64,000 nucleotides of DNA. Origin: Bacillota bacterium. Lineage in GTDB: Bacteria; Bacillota; Desulfotomaculia; Desulfotomaculales; VENG01. Shown here piece after piece: positions 17,347 to 25,410 of the stretch. The stretch is from contig VENG01000024.1 in NCBI GenBank assembly GCA_009711705.1, positions 96,836 to 160,835 on the forward strand. Direction: 5' to 3'. Each line of letters starts with the position of its first letter. The stretch's first letter is position 1. The translations under genes were made by a program, and so were the position numbers. Under the pieces are notes generated by a model. It saw nothing but the letters and a program-made list of their open reading frames with translations. It had not been told where the DNA came from and searched no databases.

Positions 17347-17754
17347 ATGAACTTTTTAACAAGAAATAAATACCTTGCAACTGTAATAGGATTTTGCCTG
17401 TTTACTGTTTTGCTAATAATCCTCAGTAAAATTAATAAACATCTGGCAGAAGTCTTTAAAGTGTCTTTTGAAATGTATAAGATAATCTTTTATCAGACAT
17501 GTATACAGCTTATTTTCTATCCCCTAATGTTTGCTTCACTTGGATTAGCAAAAATAATCCGGGCGAAATGCTTTGACTGGAAACTTTTCACCATATTTGT
17601 GGTAATAGGAATGTTTGCGATGTTTGGTGGCTTAATTTTAAATTTCCCCATGAATCCTACAATAAAACTATTTCTGTTACAGGACCTTCGTTCTTGGGGT
17701 GGTATTATTATCGGCATTGGAATCCTTGTTGCAGCAAAGACGAATTATGAATGA
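17347..17754 (+). CDS. Hypothetical four-helix membrane protein
   Basis: 135 residues with four predicted membrane segments (about residues 10-28, 48-70, 80-100, 112-130) and short polar loops. I do not recognise the family. The ATG has a GAGGTG site and lies 26 bases after the DUF5316 gene, so the three genes 16418-17754 are probably one operon. Confidence 0.65.
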   Translation: MNFLTRNKYLATVIGFCLFTVLLIILSKINKHLAEVFKVSFEMYKIIFYQTCIQLIFYPLMFASLGLAKIIRAKCFDWKLFTIFVVIGMFAMFGGLILNFPMNPTIKLFLLQDLRSWGGIIIGIGILVAAKTNYE

Positions 17755-17823
17755 TAACAGTATAACTTTATGTCTAGATTTGTGCAGCATATTCAGTTTA
17801 CCGGAAGTTAATTAGAGTTAAGC

Positions 17824-18623
17824 TTACGCTACCAATTCCCCAGGCTCATAATTCGTAATAATCAGCTCTTTAAACTTCCTCCGACCGTTACTGGTCCGGC
17901 AGGCAGAGTAAAAAACTTCATGGTCCATTATGTTAAAATCCTGGAACAGTTCCCGGATAAAGGGATCGTCATTAATCGTATAAAGCCTTTTCCCCTTTGC
18001 ATCACGGCAAGAGTCTGCCAGCAGCTCGTACTGTTCATCGGTAAACTTACCAACCCGGTAACCTTTTGTATTTCGGTAGGGGCTGTCCAGGTAAAAGAAA
18101 GTATTCGGGCTGTCGTAAATCCGGAACATATCCTCAAAGGATTTACTCTCGATGGTTACTGTTTGCAGCCGGTCATACGCAGCATTAATGTCGTCCTTAA
18201 CTTTATCCAATTTTAGACCGTTACGCATACTGGAACCGGTTCCGAAAATGGGGTTATCCATCATGGCTGCAAAAAACCAGCCCGGACTAGGTAATAAAAG
18301 ACCTTAGCCCTTTCAATCGAATCGTCAAAGTCTTCGGCCTTAAACTTTTCCTTGTACTCGTTATACCGGGACCGACTGATTAACTCGTATTCAAAACTGT
18401 CAATTAACTGATCTTGGGCGTTTTGCACCACCGACCAGAAATTCATTAACTCCTCGTCGTAATCGTTTAATATCTCGACCTTGCTGGGGTCCTTAGCAAA
18501 CAACACCCAGCCAGCTCCACCGAAAACTTCAACGTAACACTTATGTTCCGGGAATAACGGCAGAAGGATTTTCGTTAGCTTACTTTTTCCGCCCACCCAG
18601 CCAATCGGACTCCTCAAAGTCAA
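17824..18623 (-). pseudogene. Dam-type N6-adenine DNA methyltransferase, frameshifted
   Basis: The first part (18261-18623) reads SPIGWVGGKSKL and FGGAGWVLF, motifs X and I of D12-class adenine methylases. It ends at GFLQP-stop. Adding one T to the T6 run near 18275 restores RAGFFAAMMDN and leads straight into the second part (17824-18264). The motif IV there is DSPY instead of DPPY. Phage Dam proteins of this type methylate GATC-like sites. The frameshift and altered motif IV together suggest loss of function, although slippage on the T run could still make some full-length protein. Confidence 0.85.
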
Positions 18624-18648
18624 TTCCCCCTCGCTGTCTTTACAAAGG

Positions 18649-18696
18649 TGGTACTGGCAGTGGGATTCGGACCCTACATCAAGCGATTATGCCAGC
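18649..18696 (-). other. tRNA-like stub with encoded CCA
   Basis: On the minus strand GCTGGCA and TGCCAGT form a 7-bp acceptor stem (one G-T pair) followed by A-CCA. Directly inside lies a T-arm-like hairpin with loop TCCGAAT. Only 13 bases separate the 5' acceptor strand from the T arm, so the D and anticodon arms are missing. It reads as a tRNA gene that lost its middle by deletion, as phage tRNAs sometimes do, or as a tRNA mimic. Confidence 0.5.
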
Positions 18697-18818
18697 AAAA
18701 CTCCCCTTCACTAATAAAGGGACGTAAAGCGATGGCATACAAGTTACATAAATAAAATAATACTCCCCGGTAATAAGCTTCGATAAGATTCCGTATTAAC
18801 GTAAGTAACGTCTATACT

Positions 18819-18982
18819 GTATAACAGTTACTACAGTATTACTGTTATACTGTTATACAGTTATTTATATATTTACTGTTATATTATTTATGGGACATTT
18901 TTGTCCAGATCAGGACATCGATGTCCAGATAGGTAGGACATTCTTGTCCCGGAAGGACATCCGTGTCCGGACGTTTTTGTCC
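18819..18982. repeat. AT-rich inverted repeats followed by five GGACA-N4-TGTCC palindromes
   Basis: Five 14-base sites of form GGACA-N4-TGTCC (the last GGACG) start at 18893, 18913, 18936, 18955 and 18969. Just before them is an AT-rich stretch with arms GTATAACAGT (18819-18828) and ACTGTTATAC (18841-18850) and further copies of TACTGTTATAC. The rest of 18624-19004 holds no gene apart from the tRNA-like stub. Clustered palindromes beside AT-rich DNA fit an operator array or a replication origin with iterons; neither is proven. Confidence 0.75.
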
Positions 18983-19004
18983 TCGTAACATCAAGGTATG
19001 GTTT

Positions 19005-21125
19005 TTATTCCATCACATTAACTATTACCGTTACCATTATCGTTTCCTCGTTCTTAATAACTTCAGCCGGTGTTGCGGTAATCGTAAATGTTACGTTCTG
19101 GGAAAATCCTGTTTCTTTTGGAGTCAACAATATAAAGACCTTGTGATCGTCAATGGTCGCCTCTCCAGATTCTAGGACATTCCCGGCAACGTCCTCGTAT
19201 TTGTAAGAGGCTTTTGTTATTGTAAATTCATTCCCATCATTGGCTACGAGTTCAATTCCAACCTCCTTGGATTCGCCGAGCTTGAAGTTCCTCATATCGA
19301 TATTGTCCTCCTTCCAGGCATACTGTTCGTTTAATTCCCCTGCTTCATATGTTGCCGGAACCTCAAACAGAGAATATTTGTTAGCTAGTTCGTTAACGAC
19401 ATAATCCGGAGCTTTGGCAACTAGCTTTGTGAGGACATCTCTCGGCGTATCGTAAATGTTTCCGACTCTGACCTGAGTCTTCCGGAACAGGTCATTTATT
19501 ACCTGGACCCTTGTAATCAGACGTCTTTCAGTATCTGCCCTTATGGCCAGCAGAATCACGGATTGCCTGAGGCTATCGATTCCGATCTGTGAAGTCCTCT
19601 GAACTTTCCTTTCCGTATCAGCTCCGAACAAGGTCTGGGTTATGGTATAGACCGCTCGTTTCGTATCCCCCAGCATATTAACATTCCGAGAAATCTTCCG
19701 GACTGTGTCCACTTTTAAGGGAACTGCCGTCCTTACCGTTATCTTTCTTAACGAGTCCCCTCGCACTGAGGCAGTAACGATGATACTTTTCCTTGTGTCA
19801 AGGGACAGCCCCACTCCCTTTACTACTTTCCTTTTGGTATCCCCATTTACGTTAATGAAATAGGTTGCTACTGTGCTGCGGAACGTATCAGCCAGGACAT
19901 CTATAATTTTCCGGGTCCTTCTTACGGTATCCATGACCAGCTTCGAAGTAATCTGTAACGACCGGTGAGAGTCAGACCCCAGCGATTCATTTCTTTGGGT
20001 CCTGCGTATAGAATCGGCCTGGATTGATTTTTCGGCCCTGGCTCTACGCATTGAATCGGCCCTGGCAACAATCTCGGCGAGCTTTTGCCTTACCGTATCA
20101 CCGGTCATTGAGACACTCATCCGGACCTTTCTTACGGTATCCGTCGCCAGGAGCGTCTCCTGTAGGGTTTTCCGTTTAAAGTCGCCAGCCAGCGTCTCGC
20201 TCCTCTGGGTCCCCCGCTCGGTATCAGCTCCTAACGATTTGGACCGCTGGGTCTGTCTCTTAGAATCCATAAGGATGTTTCTTCCACTTTGAACCTGCCT
20301 CAATGTATCGGCCCCGAATGCGATATTTACCGGCTGGCTATATTCGTAAACATCTCCGCCCCAGACATCGTTCATCGCTGTAAAAGTACTAATGACGGTA
20401 TCGGAATTGTCCAGGATTTCGACTGTAGATTGGGGGAAAGAAATATGACTACAATCTACAGTCGTGGTTCCGGTTCCGTCCTCTGTGGCAACAGCAGTCC
20501 CGACCCGGAGTTTATAACCGGCAGGGAGGCCCGTAGAAACTATCACTGTGGAGGTATAAATAGAGAATTCGCCGAGGTTCATCGTGTCAGACCAAGTCGA
20601 GAATCTCCAGTGACCGCTGGAAAGGTATGAATCTGTAGTCTCTATATTCCAGGTATTTGGTTCTGTTGTGCTTTTGCCCCAAATCTTACCTTTGAGTTTG
20701 TCGCCATTTAGTGAAAACTTTGCTTTATACCAAGCATTGGTATTATAAGTAAAGGGCAGTTCACCTAGAGTGTAGACATTGCTTCCGCCCCTTTTTGCCT
20801 TTAACTCAAAACTGATTTCACTTTCACGCCTCATCATTAGTTCATAAAACCGATAATTATCAATATAACGACCATAAATATATGACCAGGACCTAGTGTC
20901 AGCAACTTGCGGATATGACATTTCTGCTTCTATAACGTAATCAGAGGCGGCATCATCTGGAGAGATTGCCTGTAGATAAGCGTTATCTAATGTTACATAA
21001 CCATCACTGTTATAGATAGCTGTCCCGCCTGAAATCTCCTCACCGGTTCCATAATTATTTAGAGTGTCTGCATCCCAGGTTTCATGCACAAGTTTTCCTG
21101 TGCTGCTACGTTGCAAGCCTGCCAT
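19005..21125 (-). CDS. Virion-like protein with about 21 tandem 14-residue repeats
   Basis: 706 residues, no signal peptide. Residues 1 to about 200 look like a concanavalin/LamG-like beta domain (YVIEAEMSYPQ, FYELMMRRES, WYKAKFSLNGDKLKGKIW). Residues about 270-565 are tandem repeats of 13-16 residues with consensus [AG]-D-[TS]-x-R-[KR], for example ADTERGTQRSETLA and GDTVRQKLAEIVAR. The last about 110 residues form an Ig-like beta domain ending in TVIVNVM. It is last in a three-gene operon with other short virion-like genes, so a tail fibre or surface role is likely, but I do not recognise the family. ATG after GGTGG. Confidence 0.7.
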   Translation of the reverse strand: MAGLQRSSTGKLVHETWDADTLNNYGTGEEISGGTAIYNSDGYVTLDNAYLQAISPDDAASDYVIEAEMSYPQVADTRSWSYIYGRYIDNYRFYELMMRRESEISFELKAKRGGSNVYTLGELPFTYNTNAWYKAKFSLNGDKLKGKIWGKSTTEPNTWNIETTDSYLSSGHWRFSTWSDTMNLGEFSIYTSTVIVSTGLPAGYKLRVGTAVATEDGTGTTTVDCSHISFPQSTVEILDNSDTVISTFTAMNDVWGGDVYEYSQPVNIAFGADTLRQVQSGRNILMDSKRQTQRSKSLGADTERGTQRSETLAGDFKRKTLQETLLATDTVRKVRMSVSMTGDTVRQKLAEIVARADSMRRARAEKSIQADSIRRTQRNESLGSDSHRSLQITSKLVMDTVRRTRKIIDVLADTFRSTVATYFINVNGDTKRKVVKGVGLSLDTRKSIIVTASVRGDSLRKITVRTAVPLKVDTVRKISRNVNMLGDTKRAVYTITQTLFGADTERKVQRTSQIGIDSLRQSVILLAIRADTERRLITRVQVINDLFRKTQVRVGNIYDTPRDVLTKLVAKAPDYVVNELANKYSLFEVPATYEAGELNEQYAWKEDNIDMRNFKLGESKEVGIELVANDGNEFTITKASYKYEDVAGNVLESGEATIDDHKVFILLTPKETGFSQNVTFTITATPAEVIKNEETIMVTVIVNVME

Positions 21126-21141
21126 TTAACCACCGCCCAAT

Positions 21142-21525
21142 TTATCGGACATTAAAATGTTCCAAACTAAAGTCCGGCTCAAACATTTTCCCTATCGTAA
21201 CGACAGTCTGGTTAGTTGTACGGGCCGATTTATAATCGTTGGGGTAGAGTCCTATATTCATACCACCCAGTTTAGTAACGAACCGGTTCCACTCTTGCCG
21301 GGTAAAAGTTGCCTTCGATTCCTTCGGAAGTGGAATAACCTGCGGGTCTTTATCCAGCTCTGGGATTGGATTTGATACATAAACAAGACAGCCCCGGCCT
21401 GTTTCCCCGACCATTACCCAATTCACCGGATATTCAGAAATGATAGGACGGAAAGGGTCGTCCTTCCCGTCCGTCTCCAGATCTTTGCCGGTTCCGATAA
21501 TTTTACAAACGTAATATACCCCCAT
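21142..21525 (-). CDS. Phage-like hypothetical protein
   Basis: 127 residues beginning MGVYYVCKIIGTGKDLETD and containing FRPIISEYPVNWVMVGETGRGCLVYV, a beta-rich pattern common to small phage structural or assembly proteins. I do not recognise the family. The ATG at 21525 is preceded by AAAGGGGG; a longer frame to 21660 would overlap the upstream gene. It lies 16 bases before the repeat protein and 13 after the upstream gene. Confidence 0.6.
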   Translation of the reverse strand: MGVYYVCKIIGTGKDLETDGKDDPFRPIISEYPVNWVMVGETGRGCLVYVSNPIPELDKDPQVIPLPKESKATFTRQEWNRFVTKLGGMNIGLYPNDYKSARTTNQTVVTIGKMFEPDFSLEHFNVR

Positions 21526-21538
21526 TAAAAGGCCCCCT

Positions 21539-21994
21539 TTACGCAGTTGCCTCAATTGTGGCTGTGACCTGGATGTCCACGGATTCGTCATTCTGCGGGT
21601 CTTCATCGTCCGTGGCCTTGGCGATGGCCCAAATGATATAGTTTCCGGTACCGATGACATCGGTAATAGAAACAGCCCCTCCGTATGTTGCGTTATCGAT
21701 ATCTGTCTGGGTCGGCTGTGTATCGGTTCCGTCTTTCAGAACTAAGGCCCATTTTGAAGCGTTGCCAGTCCCGGAGTCCACTAGGGAGATGTCTGTCGTC
21801 CCGGTTGTCTGATAGCTGGCCTCACAGCGGAGAGCGAGTTTTATCGGAGAGCTTATCTCGTTATTTGTGGCGTTCAGTGTTACGGAAACAGGAGATGTTG
21901 CACCGGCCCCGGAATTCTCGGAGACGCGGGTTCCGTCGGTTGCTCCTGCTGTTGGGTTATCTTTGTATAGTCCTATATACTGGTTATTTGCCAC
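21539..21994 (-). CDS. Phage-like structural protein
   Basis: 151 residues, beginning with VANNQYIGLYKDNPT at a GTG that follows GGAGG. The composition is Thr/Ala/Asp-rich with ASYQTTGTTDISLVDSGTG and YIIWAIAKATDD, typical of small beta-rich virion proteins. It resembles the phage tail proteins that open with N-x-x-x-I-G-L-Y/F. First gene of the operon 21994-19005. No family assigned. Confidence 0.55.
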   Translation of the reverse strand: MANNQYIGLYKDNPTAGATDGTRVSENSGAGATSPVSVTLNATNNEISSPIKLALRCEASYQTTGTTDISLVDSGTGNASKWALVLKDGTDTQPTQTDIDNATYGGAVSITDVIGTGNYIIWAIAKATDDEDPQNDESVDIQVTATIEATA

Positions 21995-22137
21995 TAAAAA
22001 TCCTCCCTTAATTGTTGTTTTGGGTGTACAGAACCCCAAACAACTAGGGAGGCAAGGACTAGTTCTTACAAGTTCTTTAATTGGAGAAACGGTTCAATTA
22101 ATGTTTACTTTTAGAAATAATAGTTTTTAAGGTTATA

Positions 22138-24252
22138 TTACTCGAAAATTGTTTTAAAAATGGCCTCAAACTCAGACATTGCTTCTCCAGAAAGAGTTAC
22201 TTCCGGACATAAATCTTCAATTTGTTCTTTTGTCTGAATCAAGTCACAGGCATTTAACGCTTTAGTTGGTTTATCATCACCGGTAACTCCTTCAGGGTAA
22301 TACTCCTCAATGGCCCCTTTTGAAAGAATGTATATATACTTATTCCGTAGTGCAGCTAATAAATCATCTTTATGGTCTATTTTTACATCATTTTTGCCAA
22401 GCACTTCTTTTCGCTTTTCATCAACTTCTTTGGAAAGAAGTAACTCAATTTCCTTTGATTCCTCTTGCGTTATCTGCTTTCCAGCAGCAACTTCTAGAGC
22501 AAGCTCTTTAAACCTTGTATACTTTTCTTTCCAAGTGTATCCTCTAATCATTTCCTTAATTTTATTTTTATTAAGATCTCCTTGCATACCTTCAGTCTCG
22601 GCAATTCCATCAATAACTTCAAATAAAGCTTGTCTAAGTTGCGTAATTTCTGAATCCACATCGATTATATCAAAATTATCTAAGATAGCATCCAAATCAA
22701 GAATTACATGTACTTCTATTTCAAAACCTTCGAAGAATTGCTTATATCTCTTAACATTTCCCTTTCCGTTAATTATTACTAATGGAATATTATTTTTGTC
22801 AAAGTCCCATTCCTCATTCGATATTTTTGCTAGGTGTTTGATGTATATAAGATCGGAGTCCCCCTCTATCAATACAACCTTTTTAGCAAAAAAAGCTGCA
22901 GAGTTGTTTTCGTAACAAATAATCTGAAAGGCGTCTTTAGCCGAGAGGTTTCTTATCAAGTCAACAGTAATAGCATGTCCATAAGGCTTTCCTACATGTG
23001 GATATTTCTTTATAACCTTTACAAATGTACCTATGGCCACGGGTGAGAAAAATAATGGCGAATGAGTTGTTACCACTACCTGATTATCTATGGAAATTTT
23101 ATACAATGCATCAAAAAGGACACGTTGGGCTGAAGGATGAAGATAAAGCTCTGGTTCCTCAAATAGAAAAATGTATGGTGTAACTGCAGGGGTTTCAGTA
23201 CCGGTGTTTTGGTATTGTATTTTCATGTCAACATAACTACGTAACAAAGCAAAAGTAACTGATCTTTTAATTCCATCTCCTTTAGTTTCGACTATATCCT
23301 TTACACCATCATCTATCAAAACGCGTGTTGTTGAAAACACTTGTTTTAATTCTGGAGGTGGTACCTGCAGCTCAAGATCAGCCTGCGGAAAACTTTCATG
23401 TAAATAACTTTTAATCAACTCTTCAATTGCTTTGATCTGCGGCAAACGATTATCTACTGTAGAGCCTGCTTCATCTTCAGATTTATTTAACAATGCTTTT
23501 AAACGGTCAAAAGAATTGATTACCTCTTGCATTTCTTCCGCATTTTCCACAACTTTTAGTAAAATTGATAACAATTTTCCTAAGGTAGCTGCTTCTTTAG
23601 TTTTTACTTCATCAGTAACATCTTTAACGGCAGGAATAAGAATTGGTTCTGGAAGAAACGCCTTAATGCTATTTGGTATTCCCGTAGGCAAAGCCGCTGA
23701 TTTTAATTCGAGTTCCTCAAAAGGCAGCTCGTTTATAATAGATTCTACGGCCTCCTTTGCTGCTTTTTGTGTAGTTATACCTTCAAATCGTTCTGAATAC
23801 TCTGGAAGGTATCCGGATATAGTCTCTTCAATTCCAGCTCCACGTTTACCTTTCAATATTTCGGTAATATGGCCCATATCAAAACGTTCGTCTTTAGGCA
23901 TTGGGCGTTTGCATAATAATTCCGGTGAAAAATCTGTTGCATACTTTCTAATTAGAATAAGCTTTTCATTATGTATTAGCTCCAACATACGTTCTCTATG
24001 ATCTTTAGGAATTCTGTTTAAGTCGGTTTCGGTAATTCCTTCAAATTCAACCTCGATTTCTATGGGGCTGGTATCATCATAGAATTCAGAAGAAGATGAC
24101 AATTTGCTTCCTGAAAAAAAGAGACTTAATGCTAGTAAGATTGATGATTTACCTGCGTTGTTTTCACCCACAATACATGCGAAAGGAGAAAAATCGATGT
24201 TAGCTTCGCGTATCCCCCGATAATTATTGATGCCGATTCGACTTATTCTCAA
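22138..24252 (-). CDS. OLD-family ATP-dependent endonuclease (AAA ATPase plus TOPRIM)
   Basis: 704 residues. Walker A GENNAGKSS lies at about residues 29-37, the ABC/SMC-like Walker B LFEEPELYLHP at about 364, followed by the H-loop TTHSP. The C-terminal TOPRIM domain shows VLIEGDSDL near 462 and ILDLDA near 517. OLD proteins of P2 and relatives are nucleases that act in phage exclusion. No UvrD-like helicase (GajB) is adjacent, so it would be a single-gene (class 1) OLD. TTG start after AAGGAG. Its place beside integrase in a mobile element suits a defence or superinfection-exclusion role (inference). Confidence 0.88.
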   Translation of the reverse strand: MRISRIGINNYRGIREANIDFSPFACIVGENNAGKSSILLALSLFFSGSKLSSSSEFYDDTSPIEIEVEFEGITETDLNRIPKDHRERMLELIHNEKLILIRKYATDFSPELLCKRPMPKDERFDMGHITEILKGKRGAGIEETISGYLPEYSERFEGITTQKAAKEAVESIINELPFEELELKSAALPTGIPNSIKAFLPEPILIPAVKDVTDEVKTKEAATLGKLLSILLKVVENAEEMQEVINSFDRLKALLNKSEDEAGSTVDNRLPQIKAIEELIKSYLHESFPQADLELQVPPPELKQVFSTTRVLIDDGVKDIVETKGDGIKRSVTFALLRSYVDMKIQYQNTGTETPAVTPYIFLFEEPELYLHPSAQRVLFDALYKISIDNQVVVTTHSPLFFSPVAIGTFVKVIKKYPHVGKPYGHAITVDLIRNLSAKDAFQIICYENNSAAFFAKKVVLIEGDSDLIYIKHLAKISNEEWDFDKNNIPLVIINGKGNVKRYKQFFEGFEIEVHVILDLDAILDNFDIIDVDSEITQLRQALFEVIDGIAETEGMQGDLNKNKIKEMIRGYTWKEKYTRFKELALEVAAGKQITQEESKEIELLLSKEVDEKRKEVLGKNDVKIDHKDDLLAALRNKYIYILSKGAIEEYYPEGVTGDDKPTKALNACDLIQTKEQIEDLCPEVTLSGEAMSEFEAIFKTIFE

Positions 24253-24764
24253 TACTAAACGACTCCTTATTTTGGAATTATTGGTTGATTTCTATATAAT
24301 TTGTTCCATACCTTCAAAAATGTTTTAAATATTTTGTCGATAAATAACGAGAAGCATTAAAAAAGGAGAACTTAAGAAATTCTTCAACAAGCGGAGCGGC
24401 TAAAAGTGTTACACCATCAATTCCTCTTGGGATAATATTTTAATAAATGTAATGGCATAAAGATCGTCCGGTTGGAGGGAAAGAAAGTGTCCACTTTGTC
24501 TAGTATTGAAGTATACTGAATAACTGCACTGCAAGAAGGCTTAATATCATTAGGAAATCCTGGTTTTATGGGTGAAATTCCGTTAAAATTTAGCTAGACC
24601 GTTAATAACGGTAAAAATCATTTCGAAAAAGGGTAATAACCGTCAGGCTAACGGCCCTTAAACAAACCCAGTAATGACGCGGGTTGTGGCGATTTTGAAG
24701 CACTTAAGCGTCTTCAAAACCAGTCGTGGGGAATGTCCTTGGCTAGGAACCCCCAAAATAACGC
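24253..24764. other. Gene-free region with several hairpins
   Basis: No gene seen. Hairpins include ACCGTTA-A-TAACGGT near 24600, TTTTGAAG and CTTCAAAA around 24692-24720, and GGGG-N4-TCCT-TGGCT-AGGA-N-CCCC at about 24727-24754. The DNA is low in GC in its first half. It should contain the promoter for the OLD gene. The cluster of hairpins between 24590 and 24755 could be a structured RNA, but it matches no class I know. Confidence 0.4.
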
Positions 24765-24789
24765 AAAAAAGGGAGCTAATATGGCTCCC
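24765..24789 (-). terminator. Terminator of the 24776-25057 gene
   Basis: GGGAGC and GCTCCC enclose a 7-base loop and are followed on the minus strand by six T residues. It overlaps the stop codon. Confidence 0.75.
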
Positions 24790-25057
24790 CTTCTCTTTTA
24801 GCTTCTATTGTATCTGCAAGTTGGGATGCTGAATCAAGCATAATATTCTTTAATTCGTCCGCCATTTTTTCGGCATCTTCATGGACTTTTGCAGTTTCTC
24901 CACTAAACTGAGAATCAACCTCAATGTTCTTTATATCGTTCGCAAGATTCTCAGCCCTTCTATGCAGTTTTATCAGCTGTCCCGTTTGATTATGGAGTCT
25001 TTCTTTTTCTTGTTCTTCTTCCGTAAGCTTGCCGACTATTTTATCCCTCAAAGACAA
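24776..25057 (-). CDS. Hypothetical helical protein
   Basis: 93 residues, almost entirely charged and helical (KLTEEEQEKERLHNQTGQL, AEKMADELKNIML), probably a coiled coil. I do not recognise it. TTG start after GGGGAGG. It lies between the OLD gene and the integrase and ends in its own terminator. Confidence 0.55.
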   Translation of the reverse strand: MSLRDKIVGKLTEEEQEKERLHNQTGQLIKLHRRAENLANDIKNIEVDSQFSGETAKVHEDAEKMADELKNIMLDSASQLADTIEAKREGEPY

Positions 25058-25188
25058 ACTTAATCCTCCCCGCGATCGTTTTTTATATTTGTTCCCGGCC
25101 CGATAAAATTTTATTTTCCAACAACATACTTATAAGATAGTAAAAAAGAAACCGGAGGTAAATAACCTCCGGTCATTGTACTCTTTCA

Positions 25189-25410
25189 TTAACTACGTTG
25201 CTCCTCACTTTGGAAGGGGAGTCTATATTTTATCGTATCGGTCAGTATATCATAAAATATTAATATCTGTTGCCCCCTACTGTCCGTAAGTAATTTTCCG
25301 TGGGGCATTAATGAAAAATCGTCAATTTTGAATTTATCAATATCAAACCTCTCCTGGATGTATTTATCGACTATTTCAGCAGGATTGTTTTCGATACACT
25401 TGATATCCAT
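25189..25410 (-). CDS. Hypothetical small protein coupled to the integrase
   Basis: 73 residues (IKCIENNPAEIVDKYIQERF...LPFQSEEQRS), no recognised domain. Its ATG overlaps the integrase stop codon (TAATG), which suggests translational coupling. Such a position often holds an excisionase, but no helix-turn-helix is evident, so that is only a possibility. Confidence 0.55.
   Translation of the reverse strand: MDIKCIENNPAEIVDKYIQERFDIDKFKIDDFSLMPHGKLLTDSRGQQILIFYDILTDTIKYRLPFQSEEQRS

Noticed and set aside
18893..18982. CRISPR array
   Set aside because: The units are 14-base palindromes with spacing of 14-23 bases, too short and irregular for repeats and spacers; no cas genes nearby.
19005..21125. 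Spore or cell-surface adhesin
   Set aside because: No signal peptide, anchor or sorting motif; the operon with short virion-like genes inside a phage-like element makes a phage role more likely.
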